From: an uncultured Acinetobacter sp. | GTDB lineage: Bacteria; Pseudomonadota; Gammaproteobacteria; Pseudomonadales; Moraxellaceae | Assembly (NCBI GenBank): GCA_900771065.1 | Contig: CAAGMP010000287.1 | Location: 1-14,662 of the forward strand | DNA: 14,662 nucleotides | Direction: 5' to 3' | Shown: one piece after another, positions 6,587 to 14,662 of the stretch | Layout: each line of letters opens with the position of its first letter | Position numbering within the stretch: the first letter of the stretch is position 1 | Notes under the pieces: model-generated | The model's input: the letters and a program-made list of their open reading frames with translations, nothing else | What the model was told of the DNA's origin: nothing | Database searches by the model: none | Position numbers and translations under genes: made by a program

Positions 6587-8476
6587 TTATTTCCCCACGA
6601 CCTGTGTCACGATCAAGATCATTAGCAGGACAAATGTACCGAGTGCCATGCTTGACGCATATTCACGCAATGACCCTGTTTGACGCGAGCTTGTAAAACT
6701 ATTGCCACCACGCACAATCGCAGGAAGTACAAGCCATAAACCATCAATTGGATCACGACCTACGATTTTAGCAAACAATAAGTAAGGTTTAACAAAGACA
6801 ATATTGTATAACGCATCAAAACCAAGTGCATTACGACAAATATTCGCTAAGCCTGCACCAAAACATGTTTTTGCAAATACTTTAACGGGTGTATAAGCAA
6901 AGACAAATAAAACGACTGCAACAACAATTCCTGCCACCGCAATGCCCGATGCAATATGTTCAGCGCTGTGCATACCTGCTTCTAATGCCGCAGGCAATTC
7001 AAATGATGGAATATGCGCCGCAGTTAAAATGCTTTCAACTGGTGCACGCAATAACACCCCTAAACCTGTTGCTAAAACAGCTAAAATTGAGAGTGGACCC
7101 CAATAAGTCACACCTTTAATTGGATGATAAGCTGTTTTTTCTTCACCAAAGAATACTAACCAAATGAGACGGAAAGTATAAATTGCCGTTACGAACGCAC
7201 CAGCAACACCTGTCCAATACAAGAAGTCGTAAATTTGAATGGCTTGACCTTTAACCCAAACTGCACCCAAGATGGCATCTTTTGAGAAGAAACCAATTGT
7301 AACGAATGGAACAGCTGCCAACGCACCACCACCAATGGCAAAACACGCAAATAAGAATTTATTGTGTTTATATAATCCACCCATTTTAAGGATGTTTTGT
7401 TCGTGGTGATAAGCCAGAATAATTGCACCTGCTGTAAGGAATAATAATGCTTTAAAGAAAGCATGTGACAACATGTGGAATAAACCAGCTTGGTATGCTT
7501 CAGCACCCACTGCCATAAACATATAACCTAACTGACTCATAGTTGAGTAAGCTAATACACGTTTGATGTCGGTTTGAACCAATGCAGCCAAACCTGCAAC
7601 CATTAAAGTAACTGCACCTGTAATTGAAATAAATAACATTACAGTTGGTGCAAGCTCCATCACTGGATACATACGGCAGCATAAATACACGCCTGCTGTA
7701 ACCATTGTTGCGGCATGGATTAATGCAGAAACAGGTGTTGGACCTGCCATCGCATCGGCTAACCAAGTTTGCAATGGAATTTGTGCAGATTTACCCGCAG
7801 CACCCAAGAACAACATTAACGCTGTCCAAATGGTAATTGATGAACCTTGTGTCATCACAGCTGCAGCATTATCAATGATATATTGCGTGTCTAATGTACC
7901 AAATTGTTGATAAATCAAGAATAACGCAATCAATAAGAATACATCACCAATACGCGTAACAGTAAATGCTTTAATTGCAGCAAAACCATTTGCAGGATTT
8001 TGGTAGTAATAACCAATTAACAGGTAAGAACACAGACCAACGCCTTCCCAACCTAAGAATAACAAAGCTAAGTTATCGCCTAAAACCAGCAACAACATAC
8101 TTGCAACGAACAGGTTGAAATAAGAGAAGAAACGTGCGAAATCTTCTTCACCACGCATATACCAAGATGCGAAAATATGAATTAGAAAACCAACGCCTGT
8201 GATCATGCCTAACATTAATAGCGATAAGCCATCGAGGTGTAAACGAATTGCAGGGGCAAAGTTGCCTACTTGAAACCAAGTCCACAAATTTTGAGTCACT
8301 GCAACAGAGCCTTGATTTACAAAATCAATGCCTGCAATCAGTGCAAATAAAGCCGATAAACCAACAGCTCCCACACCAATAATTGCAGCGACAGTTTCAG
8401 GAAGTTTGTGACGTCCTGCCGCCAATAATACAAAACCAATTAGCGGAAATAATACGGTTAAATATAAATAATTCAT
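6587..8476 (-). CDS. nuoL: NADH-quinone oxidoreductase subunit L
   Basis: Distal proton-pumping subunit of the complex I membrane arm. Of 629 residues (E. coli 613), the first 490 or so carry the antiporter core. The C-terminal part is expected to include the long amphipathic lateral helix that runs along NuoM and NuoN, plus a last membrane helix (ALGTFVLLMILIVTQV). Key residues have the same numbers I recall for E. coli: E144 (LGWEGVGLCSYLLIG), K229 (AAGKSAQIPLQTWL), H254, K342 (HAFFKALLFL) and K399 (GFFSKD). Its ATG overlaps the nuoK stop in an ATGA, so translation is coupled. The next gene, nuoM, follows after one base. No truncation or frameshift is seen. Confidence 0.97.
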   Translation of the reverse strand: MNYLYLTVLFPLIGFVLLAAGRHKLPETVAAIIGVGAVGLSALFALIAGIDFVNQGSVAVTQNLWTWFQVGNFAPAIRLHLDGLSLLMLGMITGVGFLIHIFASWYMRGEEDFARFFSYFNLFVASMLLLVLGDNLALLFLGWEGVGLCSYLLIGYYYQNPANGFAAIKAFTVTRIGDVFLLIALFLIYQQFGTLDTQYIIDNAAAVMTQGSSITIWTALMLFLGAAGKSAQIPLQTWLADAMAGPTPVSALIHAATMVTAGVYLCCRMYPVMELAPTVMLFISITGAVTLMVAGLAALVQTDIKRVLAYSTMSQLGYMFMAVGAEAYQAGLFHMLSHAFFKALLFLTAGAIILAYHHEQNILKMGGLYKHNKFLFACFAIGGGALAAVPFVTIGFFSKDAILGAVWVKGQAIQIYDFLYWTGVAGAFVTAIYTFRLIWLVFFGEEKTAYHPIKGVTYWGPLSILAVLATGLGVLLRAPVESILTAAHIPSFELPAALEAGMHSAEHIASGIAVAGIVVAVVLFVFAYTPVKVFAKTCFGAGLANICRNALGFDALYNIVFVKPYLLFAKIVGRDPIDGLWLVLPAIVRGGNSFTSSRQTGSLREYASSMALGTFVLLMILIVTQVVGK

Positions 8477-8781
8477 CCGCGCATCTCACTAGCAGCATCC
8501 ACATCCAAATGATGGAAGCGATGATAAAACTGAAGGACGATCGCAAGACCGATACAAGCCTCTGCCGCAGCAAGCGTCAGAATTAAGATAAACATGATTT
8601 GACCATCTGGTTGCACCCAAGCACTACCAGCGAGTACGAATGCCAGCGCTGCTGCATTCATCATGATTTCTAGGCTCATTAAAATAAAAAGTAGATTACG
8701 TCGAACCATTACACCGTAAAAACCAAGTGCAAAAAGAATGGTTGCGACAATCAAACCATGTTCTAAAGGAATGTTGCCCAT
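8473..8781 (-). CDS. nuoK: NADH-quinone oxidoreductase subunit K
   Basis: Small subunit (102 residues, typical about 100) of the proximal proton channel of complex I, homologous to MrpC and to mitochondrial ND4L. Three membrane helices are evident. The two buried glutamates essential in E. coli (E36, E72) correspond to E38 in ILMSLEIMMNAA and E74 in LTLAAAEACIGLA. A short His-containing cytoplasmic tail follows. The start codon overlaps the nuoJ stop by one base (TAATG) and the stop overlaps nuoL by four (ATGA), so J, K and L are translationally coupled. Confidence 0.96.
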   Translation of the reverse strand: MGNIPLEHGLIVATILFALGFYGVMVRRNLLFILMSLEIMMNAAALAFVLAGSAWVQPDGQIMFILILTLAAAEACIGLAIVLQFYHRFHHLDVDAASEMRG

Positions 8782-9305
8782 TATGCTTTATCCTCTTCTT
8801 CTGCACTTGGTTCACGTTTACCAAGGTGATACGCTGCAACTAATGCTGCAAGCAATAACAACGCGGCAACTTCAACCAACAATAAATAATGAGTAAAAAG
8901 TGCTTGACCGACTGCTTTTGGTCCTACAATTTGCGTACCCATAACTTGAGTTGAAACTGTGTAGTCTGATGCAAGCATCCAAACTAAAACCAAGCCCATG
9001 AGAAAACTCATCAAAGCAGGATAAGCCCATGCCGATGAAGTTAACCATTTACTTTCTTGTTCAATTGTATGTTGACCCAAATTGAGCATCATCACGACAA
9101 ATACGAACAAAACCATAATTGCACCAGCATATACAATGATTTCAAGTGCACCAGCAAATGGCGCACCCACAATCATAAACATGCCTGCAACAGCAAGTAA
9201 TGAAACAATAAGACTTAATAAAGCATGTACAGGATTGGTGTTGGTTACAACACGAATCGTAGAGACAATGGCCACTAGAGCCATCAAATAAAACGGCCAC
9301 ATCAT
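8781..9305 (-). CDS. nuoJ: NADH-quinone oxidoreductase subunit J
   Basis: Membrane subunit of complex I homologous to mitochondrial ND6. 174 residues with about five hydrophobic helices (roughly 5-21, 26-47, 53-74, 90-112, 137-160) and a charged C-terminus ending EEEDKA. The conserved third helix EIIVYAGAIMVLFVFVVMMLN (near 55-75) is the family hallmark and includes the site of the pi-bulge that rearranges during coupling; E55 is the conserved acidic residue. Its start overlaps the nuoI stop by four bases (ATGA); two consecutive ATGs are present and the first fits the overlap. Slightly shorter than E. coli NuoJ (184). Confidence 0.95.
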   Translation of the reverse strand: MMWPFYLMALVAIVSTIRVVTNTNPVHALLSLIVSLLAVAGMFMIVGAPFAGALEIIVYAGAIMVLFVFVVMMLNLGQHTIEQESKWLTSSAWAYPALMSFLMGLVLVWMLASDYTVSTQVMGTQIVGPKAVGQALFTHYLLLVEVAALLLLAALVAAYHLGKREPSAEEEDKA

Positions 9306-9844
9306 GGTAATAGACTCCGTACATCAACAGGTGCGCTTTCACGCTGCGCTTGACCTTTGTCTTTTCCTGTAATTGCCATTCCTGTTACACGATAGAAATT
9401 GTAGTCAGGATATTTACCTGGACCTGAAATTAACAGGTTTTCTTTTTCGTAAACTAAATCTTGGCGCACATATTCACAGATTTCAAAATCGGGTGTGAGC
9501 TGAATTGCTGTGGTTGGACATGCTTCTTCACACATGCCACAAAAAACGCAACGCGAGAAGTTGATGCGGAAAAATTCAGGATACCAACGACCATCTTCTT
9601 TTTCTGCTTTTTGTAATGAAATACAACCAACAGGGCAAGCAACCGCACATAAGTTACAAGCAACACAACGCTCTTCACCATCTGGGTCACGTGTAAGCAC
9701 AATACGACCACGAAAACGCGGTGGTACGATATCCTCAGCTTTCACTTCAGGATACAGAATCGTGTCACGTTTACGTGTCGCGTGGCTAAATACCATCCAC
9801 AAGCTACGTACAATTGACCCAACTCCAGCTAGAAATTTATACAT
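9302..9844 (-). CDS. nuoI: NADH-quinone oxidoreductase subunit I (2 x 4Fe-4S)
   Basis: Fe-S subunit of complex I that carries clusters N6a and N6b, passing electrons from NuoG towards NuoB and quinone. It is peripheral, on the cytoplasmic side, against NuoH. 180 residues, the same as E. coli. Two ferredoxin motifs are complete: C60, C63, C66 then C70-P, and C99, C102, C105 then C109-P; each set's fourth cysteine serves the other cluster. The N-terminus forms an amphipathic membrane-contact helix. A strong ribosome site AAGGAG (9851-9856) lies 6 bases before the ATG, perhaps because it follows nuoH by 16 bases, the largest internal gap in the visible operon. Confidence 0.97.
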   Translation of the reverse strand: MYKFLAGVGSIVRSLWMVFSHATRKRDTILYPEVKAEDIVPPRFRGRIVLTRDPDGEERCVACNLCAVACPVGCISLQKAEKEDGRWYPEFFRINFSRCVFCGMCEEACPTTAIQLTPDFEICEYVRQDLVYEKENLLISGPGKYPDYNFYRVTGMAITGKDKGQAQRESAPVDVRSLLP

Positions 9845-9860
9845 TTTGTTCTCCTTGCCC

Positions 9861-10868
9861 TTACCACAAGATACATGCGCCAGTCACTAATAAGTTGACT
9901 AACGCCAATGGCAAGCAAATTTTCCAACCAAAGTTCATCACTTGATCATAACGTGGACGCATTAAAGAACCACGTGCTAAAACGAACATCATGACAAAAA
10001 ATGCTGTTTTGATAATGAACCAGAATGCCGCTGGAATAAATGAAATTTCAAGATTAAATGGCGCTAACCAGCCACCAAAGAATAATGTCACAATCAATGC
10101 AGAAATAAGAACGACGTTGACATATTCTGCAACGAAGAACATCCCCCATTTCATACCACCATATTCAACGTGGTAACCTTCTGCCAATTCTTGTTCTGCT
10201 TCAGGTTGGTCAAATGGATGACGGTGTGTTACCGCAACACCTGCAACCACAAAAATCAAGAAACCTAAAAATTGAGGAATCACAAACCAAACATCTTTTT
10301 GAGCTTCAACAATATCACGAAGGTTAAATGATCCTGCAATTGCAACCACACCCATTAATGAAATACCTAAGAATACTTCATAAGAAATTGTTTGTGCTGC
10401 TGAACGCAAACCACCAAGCAAAGCGTATTTGTTATTTGAAGACCAACCACCAAATAATACGGCATATACCGCAATACCTGCCATTGCCATAAAGAACAAT
10501 AAGCCAATGCTCATGTCTGCCACACCTAAATAAGGTGAAACAGGAATAACCATGAACGATAACACCGCAGTTGCCATTGCAACTGCTGGTGCCATACGGA
10601 AAGTCAATTTATCAACAAATTTTGGTGTCCAATCTTCTTTGAACATGATTTTGAGCATGTCGGCAACGATTTGGAACATACCGCCTGGACCTACACGGTT
10701 TGGACCATAACGGTCTTGCCATAAGCCCAATAAACGACGCTCAATAAATGACATGAGCGCAGCAATTAGTACAACCACCAATAAAATAACAATCGCTTGA
10801 ATAACTGAATAGGCAATTGGCCAGTTTTCAGCCCAAAGCGGTGTTTGACGGATCAATTCTTGTTCCAT
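9861..10868 (-). CDS. nuoH: NADH-quinone oxidoreductase subunit H
   Basis: Membrane subunit (ND1 homologue) that helps form the quinone chamber and the entry to the proton path of complex I. 335 residues (E. coli 325) with about eight hydrophobic helices. The most conserved loops are intact: ERRLLGLWQDRYGPNRVGP at 43-61, with E43 equivalent to E. coli E36; VADMLKIMFKEDWTP at 68-82; and the acidic quinone-side loop PFDQPEAEQELAEGYHVEYGG, whose E/D residues face the quinone cavity. The gene begins 3 bases after nuoG; GGAG within the nuoG end, about 9 bases before the ATG, serves as its ribosome site. Confidence 0.97.
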   Translation of the reverse strand: MEQELIRQTPLWAENWPIAYSVIQAIVILLVVVLIAALMSFIERRLLGLWQDRYGPNRVGPGGMFQIVADMLKIMFKEDWTPKFVDKLTFRMAPAVAMATAVLSFMVIPVSPYLGVADMSIGLLFFMAMAGIAVYAVLFGGWSSNNKYALLGGLRSAAQTISYEVFLGISLMGVVAIAGSFNLRDIVEAQKDVWFVIPQFLGFLIFVVAGVAVTHRHPFDQPEAEQELAEGYHVEYGGMKWGMFFVAEYVNVVLISALIVTLFFGGWLAPFNLEISFIPAAFWFIIKTAFFVMMFVLARGSLMRPRYDQVMNFGWKICLPLALVNLLVTGACILW

Positions 10869-10871
10869 GAA

Positions 10872-13553
10872 TTACGCTCCTACCGCGACTGAAACAGGTT
10901 CTGCCAAAGAAACCGTTGGTGCAAGACCAATTGGGTAGCCGATATAACCTGTCGGTAAATATTCAATCACTTGCACAGGAAGAATAATTTCTGTTTCACC
11001 TGCTTTTACCGTGATTTTTTGACCATCTTGCAACTTCAAACGTTGTGCGTCTTGTTCACCAACTGCAAACATGGCTTCAGGAATACGTGATTCCATTGCA
11101 GGTGTTTTTACCGTAAATTCGCCTGAAGCAAAAATATGGTGCATTGGCACTAAACGGAAACTATTTGGATTAAGTACAACAGGTGCTGGTGCAACAAAAG
11201 TACGTGCTGGACGTTTTGTTAAACGATCAAACAAACGAATACCTGAATCACCACCTTTTAAATGTCCACCCACTTTGTCTTGGAATTTGTTCCAAGCTTG
11301 TGGAGAGTTCCAACCTGCAGACCATGCAAATGGTACGAGTGATGAAGGTGTTTGATTACCTACATAACCTTCCATAGAGAATGTTAATGCAGAGTCTTTA
11401 TCTGTCGGCTGTTTTGGTTCATGAACTGAAAGTGGTGCACGAATTGAAGTACGACCTGAGTAACGACGTGGTTCACGTGCCACTTTAAGACCATGTACAC
11501 GGAAACCTGCATCTGGTGCGACATCTTCAATTGCTTGTAAAGCAGGGACATTTTTTGCAACCGATTCAACGACATCGTCAAGTACAGTCCAAGAAATTGC
11601 TTTACCTTTCACGCCAGTTTCAATAGCGTGTAACCAACGCCAAGATTCTTTAATTGCCAATTCAGGTTTATAATAACTTGGATCATAAACTTGGTAGAAA
11701 CGCTGAGCACGACCTTCTTGTGAAACTACAGTGCCATCACCTTCAGCAAATGAAGCTGCAGAAAGTACAATATCTGCCTTTTTAACCGTTTCTGTTTCAG
11801 AATGATCAAGCACAATCACTGTTTGCGCTTTGGCAAATGCAGCTTCAACCTGTGCGACAGGTAAACGACGGTATAAGTCATTTTCAACAACAATCAGAGT
11901 TTCAAAATCTTGCGCTAAAGCTTGTTCTAAACTTTGACCACCAAAAATTGCCAAGCCCATTGAGTTCACTTCAGGAACAGTCAAAGTTAAACCTGCATTA
12001 CCCAAGTTTTGTGCAACTTGTGCAGCCGCTTCCATGATCGCAGCATCTTGTAAGCTGGTACCTGAGATAATTAAAGGCTTCTTAGCTGCTTTTAATGTCT
12101 CTGCAATGGTTTGGGCAAATGCTTTCGCATCATCGGCAAGACCAGAAATGACTTCACCTTTTACTGCAGCAGCAACTGCAAAACCTAAACGTGCGATATC
12201 ATTTGGAGAAGCAACCACTTCACCTTCAGCAACGTCAGATAAACGGGTTTGTGTTGCAGCCAAAATGTAAATCGGAGATTTCGCATCTTGCGCAATACGC
12301 TGAACAGGTTCAGCTAACCAGTCTTGTGTACGACGTTCTGCCGCCATTTCTTTGCCTTTATTTTTCGCAGCTTGGCGAACAGATAAAGCCATACGTGGCG
12401 CAGTTTGTGTAAGGTCTTCACCTAAAATTAAGACTGCATCGTAACTTTCAATTTCACGCATATTCGGAACATAAACGCCCTCGGTTTGCATGATTGAAGC
12501 AGCAAGCTCAACAAGGCTTTGCTCTTTTTGAGATAAACCAGTTGAATAGTTTTCTTGACCAACCAATTCACGAAGTGCAAAGTTCGATTCAAGTGATGCA
12601 CGTGGAGAGCCAATACCCAAGACTTTTTTGCCTTGCACTTTAGCAATTACAGTGTCCAGTGCTGTATCTACAGATACAGTTTCAACTGCTGCACCATTGC
12701 GGAACTGTGGTTGACGTGGACGGTCTGCACGGTTGACATAACCTGTACCAAAACGCCCTTTATCACAAAGGAAATATTGGTTCACTTCACCGTTGAAACG
12801 GTTTTCTACACGACGTAATTCACCATAACGTTCACCCGGAGAAATGTTACAACCTGAAGAACAGCCATGACATACGCTTGGCGCATACTGCATATCCCAT
12901 TTACGGTTATAACGTTCAGAATGCGTTTTGTCGGTAAAGACACCTGTTGGACAAACTTCAGTCAAGTTACCCGAAAACTCAGATTCTAAAGTACCCGATT
13001 CAGGACGACCGAAGTAAACACGTGATGCGTTGGCATACACACCAAAATCTGTACCACCTGCATAATCTTTGTAATAGCGAACACAACGATAACATGCGAT
13101 ACAGCGGTTCATTTCATGTGCAATGAATGAACCTAGCTCTTGGTTATAATGTGTACGTTTAGTAAAGCGGTAACGACGACGATCATGTTGAGTCATCACC
13201 GTCATATCTTGTAAATGACAGTGACCACCTTCTTCACACACTGGACAGTCATGTGGGTGATTGGTCATCAAAAATTCAACAACCGAAGCACGGAAATCTT
13301 TTGCTTCTTTGTCTTCTACAGAAATATAGGTATTGTCAGCAGCAGGTGTCATACATGACATGACTAAACGCCCACGCTTATCATCAGGATTTGCGTATTG
13401 AGTCACAGCACATTGACGACAAGAACCGACTGAACCTAAGGACGGATGCCAACAAAAATACGGAATGTCGATGCCAAGGCTTAAACATGCTTGCAGCAAG
13501 TTTTCTGAGCCATTGACTTCATAAGATTTTCCATCGACATGAATTGTAGCCAT
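10872..13553 (-). CDS. nuoG: NADH-quinone oxidoreductase subunit G
   Basis: Largest peripheral subunit (893 residues; E. coli about 908), on the cytoplasmic arm with NuoE and NuoF, wiring electrons from FMN towards NuoI. Four clusters are fully liganded: 2Fe-2S N1b by C34, C45, C48, C67; N5 by H99, C103, C106, C112; N4 by C151, C154, C157, C201; and the off-path N7 by C228, C231, C235, C263. These match the E. coli numbering I recall. Residues from about 220 to 890 form the molybdopterin-oxidoreductase-like body, which in complex I binds no molybdenum. N7 is absent in many lineages but present here. The start ATG has AAGGA about 9 bases upstream. It lies 11 bases after nuoF and 3 before nuoH. 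Confidence 0.97.
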   Translation of the reverse strand: MATIHVDGKSYEVNGSENLLQACLSLGIDIPYFCWHPSLGSVGSCRQCAVTQYANPDDKRGRLVMSCMTPAADNTYISVEDKEAKDFRASVVEFLMTNHPHDCPVCEEGGHCHLQDMTVMTQHDRRRYRFTKRTHYNQELGSFIAHEMNRCIACYRCVRYYKDYAGGTDFGVYANASRVYFGRPESGTLESEFSGNLTEVCPTGVFTDKTHSERYNRKWDMQYAPSVCHGCSSGCNISPGERYGELRRVENRFNGEVNQYFLCDKGRFGTGYVNRADRPRQPQFRNGAAVETVSVDTALDTVIAKVQGKKVLGIGSPRASLESNFALRELVGQENYSTGLSQKEQSLVELAASIMQTEGVYVPNMREIESYDAVLILGEDLTQTAPRMALSVRQAAKNKGKEMAAERRTQDWLAEPVQRIAQDAKSPIYILAATQTRLSDVAEGEVVASPNDIARLGFAVAAAVKGEVISGLADDAKAFAQTIAETLKAAKKPLIISGTSLQDAAIMEAAAQVAQNLGNAGLTLTVPEVNSMGLAIFGGQSLEQALAQDFETLIVVENDLYRRLPVAQVEAAFAKAQTVIVLDHSETETVKKADIVLSAASFAEGDGTVVSQEGRAQRFYQVYDPSYYKPELAIKESWRWLHAIETGVKGKAISWTVLDDVVESVAKNVPALQAIEDVAPDAGFRVHGLKVAREPRRYSGRTSIRAPLSVHEPKQPTDKDSALTFSMEGYVGNQTPSSLVPFAWSAGWNSPQAWNKFQDKVGGHLKGGDSGIRLFDRLTKRPARTFVAPAPVVLNPNSFRLVPMHHIFASGEFTVKTPAMESRIPEAMFAVGEQDAQRLKLQDGQKITVKAGETEIILPVQVIEYLPTGYIGYPIGLAPTVSLAEPVSVAVGA

Positions 13554-13564
13554 AGTCGAATTCC

Positions 13565-14662
13565 TTAAGCTTGTTCTACGTTACGTGTTTGAGCGGCAGC
13601 ATTTACGACTTTCGCTTCAAATTCGCCACGGAAATGTTTGAGTGCGCCCATAAGCGGTTCCATCGCACCTGGTGCGTGAGCACAGAAAGTTTTACCAATC
13701 CATAACTTACGGGTAAGCTCTTGTAAATGGTCAATATCTTCTTGTTTACCTTCACCATTTTCAAGTGCTTTTAATGCTTTCACTGCCCAAGGTAAACCAT
13801 CACGGCAAGGTGTACACCAACCACAAGATTCACGTGCAAAGAATTCCTCTAGATTACGCGTTGCTGAAACCATACATTGTGTTTCATCAACCACCATCAA
13901 TAAGCATGTACCTAAACGTGAACCTGCTTTCATGATGCTTTCTGCATCCATTGGTAAATCAATATGTTCAGCAGCTAAAAAGTCTGTTGATGCACCACCT
14001 GGTAACCAAGCTTTGAGTTTTAAACCATCTTTCATACCGCCAGCATGGTCTTCAATCACTTCACGTGCAGTTGTACCAAATGGTAATTCCCATAAACCAG
14101 GGAAACGTACTTTACCCGATGCACCATAAATTTTTGTGCCTGGATCTTTCGATTTACCTGCAGATAAACCGATATACCATTCAGGACCACGTAACATAAT
14201 GGCAGGTAAGTTATTGTAGGTTTCTACGTTGTTTACAATCGTAGGACGACCCCAAGCACCTGCAACTTGTGGAAATGGCGGTTTAGTACGTGGGTTGGCA
14301 CGGCGACCTTCCAACGAGTTAATCAATGCAGTTTCTTCACCACAAATATAACGACCTGCGCCTGTATGAACATGTAGCTCAAAATTCCAACCTGTATCGA
14401 GGATATTTTCACCTAAATAACCTTTAGCACGCACTTGCTCTAAAGCTTCATTTAAGTACTTAGCCGCTTCAATGTACTCACCACGGATAAAAATATAACC
14501 GTGTGTTGCTTCAAGCGTATATCCTGCGATTAACATACCTTCAATCAATTGATGAGGAAGGTCTTCCATCAACAAACGGTCTTTGAAAGTACCTGGTTCC
14601 ATTTCATCGGCATTACAAATCAAGTAACGTGGACCTGAATTGTCATTTGGCGCCATTAAAGA
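13565..14662 (-). CDS. nuoF: NADH-quinone oxidoreductase subunit F (5' end outside window)
   Basis: Subunit that binds NADH and FMN and begins electron transfer in complex I. The reading frame is open to the window's right edge. The ATG at 14654-14656 is internal: the preceding codons read Ser-Leu, giving SLMAP, which matches SLMP inside E. coli NuoF. About 75-80 N-terminal residues, including the glycine-rich FMN loop, are therefore missing. Visible parts, counted from that Met, are YLICNADEMEPGT (11-23), the FMN/NADH-contact HTGAGRYICGEETALINSLEG (97-117), and the N3 4Fe-4S ligands C278, C281 and C284 (SCGWCTPC) with C325 (KTFCAHAPG). The ligand spacing equals that of E. coli. nuoE and the rest of the operon should lie upstream, beyond the window. 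Confidence 0.96.
   Translation of the reverse strand, partial: SLMAPNDNSGPRYLICNADEMEPGTFKDRLLMEDLPHQLIEGMLIAGYTLEATHGYIFIRGEYIEAAKYLNEALEQVRAKGYLGENILDTGWNFELHVHTGAGRYICGEETALINSLEGRRANPRTKPPFPQVAGAWGRPTIVNNVETYNNLPAIMLRGPEWYIGLSAGKSKDPGTKIYGASGKVRFPGLWELPFGTTAREVIEDHAGGMKDGLKLKAWLPGGASTDFLAAEHIDLPMDAESIMKAGSRLGTCLLMVVDETQCMVSATRNLEEFFARESCGWCTPCRDGLPWAVKALKALENGEGKQEDIDHLQELTRKLWIGKTFCAHAPGAMEPLMGALKHFRGEFEAKVVNAAAQTRNVEQA

Noticed and set aside
3469..8476. nuoL, nuoM and nuoN as Mrp-type antiporter or hydrogenase genes, or as an internal gene duplication worth reporting
   Set aside because: The mutual similarity is the ancient relationship of these subunits. Gene order F-G-H-I-J-K-L-M-N and the subunit-specific residues fix them as ordinary complex I.
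9510..9890. 126-codon open frame opposite nuoI
   Set aside because: Antisense to a fully conserved gene with both ferredoxin motifs; no ribosome site or recognisable domain.
10872..13553. Extra Fe-S ligands (N7) in NuoG as something unusual
   Set aside because: The C228, C231, C235, C263 set is also present in E. coli NuoG, so it is normal for this group.
14654..14656. ATG at 14656 as the start of nuoF
   Set aside because: The frame is open to the right edge and the codons before it (Ser-Leu) continue the family alignment SLM-P; the true start lies outside the window.

Overview
The window is AT-rich and looks like the chromosome of a gammaproteobacterium of the Moraxellaceae, most likely Acinetobacter. 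This rests on the close match of the complex I subunits to the gammaproteobacterial NuoF-NuoN set, the AT-rich codon use, and a small cold-shock/Excalibur gene type I associate with Acinetobacter. No sequence search was possible, so genus is an inference. Gene density is very high: no gap reaches 300 bases, and I see no RNA genes, insertion sequences or CRISPR arrays.

Layout. Positions 37-798 (minus) encode ferredoxin-NADP reductase, divergent from a LysR-type regulator at 885-1766 (plus), with an 86-base shared intergenic region. A terminator hairpin at 1756-1780 closes the regulator. From there to the right edge every gene lies on the minus strand. At 1779-2667 are two tandem cold-shock-domain genes. 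One is a soluble protein. The other carries a membrane anchor and is followed, in the same reading frame after a single TAA, by an Excalibur calcium-binding domain. upp (uracil phosphoribosyltransferase) is at 2739-3374, with its own terminator.

Positions 3469-14662 hold the distal part of the respiratory complex I operon in the order nuoF (5' end outside the window)-G-H-I-J-K-L-M-N. Junctions are tight: ATGA or TAATG overlaps at I/J, J/K and K/L, and gaps of 1-16 bases elsewhere. The operon ends in a hairpin terminator at 3429-3456. The subunits cover part of the NADH module (F, G), the connecting Fe-S subunit (I) and the whole membrane arm (H, J, K, L, M, N). The visible Fe-S ligands of G and I, and the key charged residues of L, sit at the residue numbers I recall for E. 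coli, so this is an intact, conventional proton-pumping NDH-1.

The main oddity is at 1779-2360. A predicted single-pass protein with a cytoplasmic cold-shock domain, a basic linker, a transmembrane helix and an Excalibur domain is cut by one in-frame stop codon just after the helix. The rest of the window is ordinary core metabolism.
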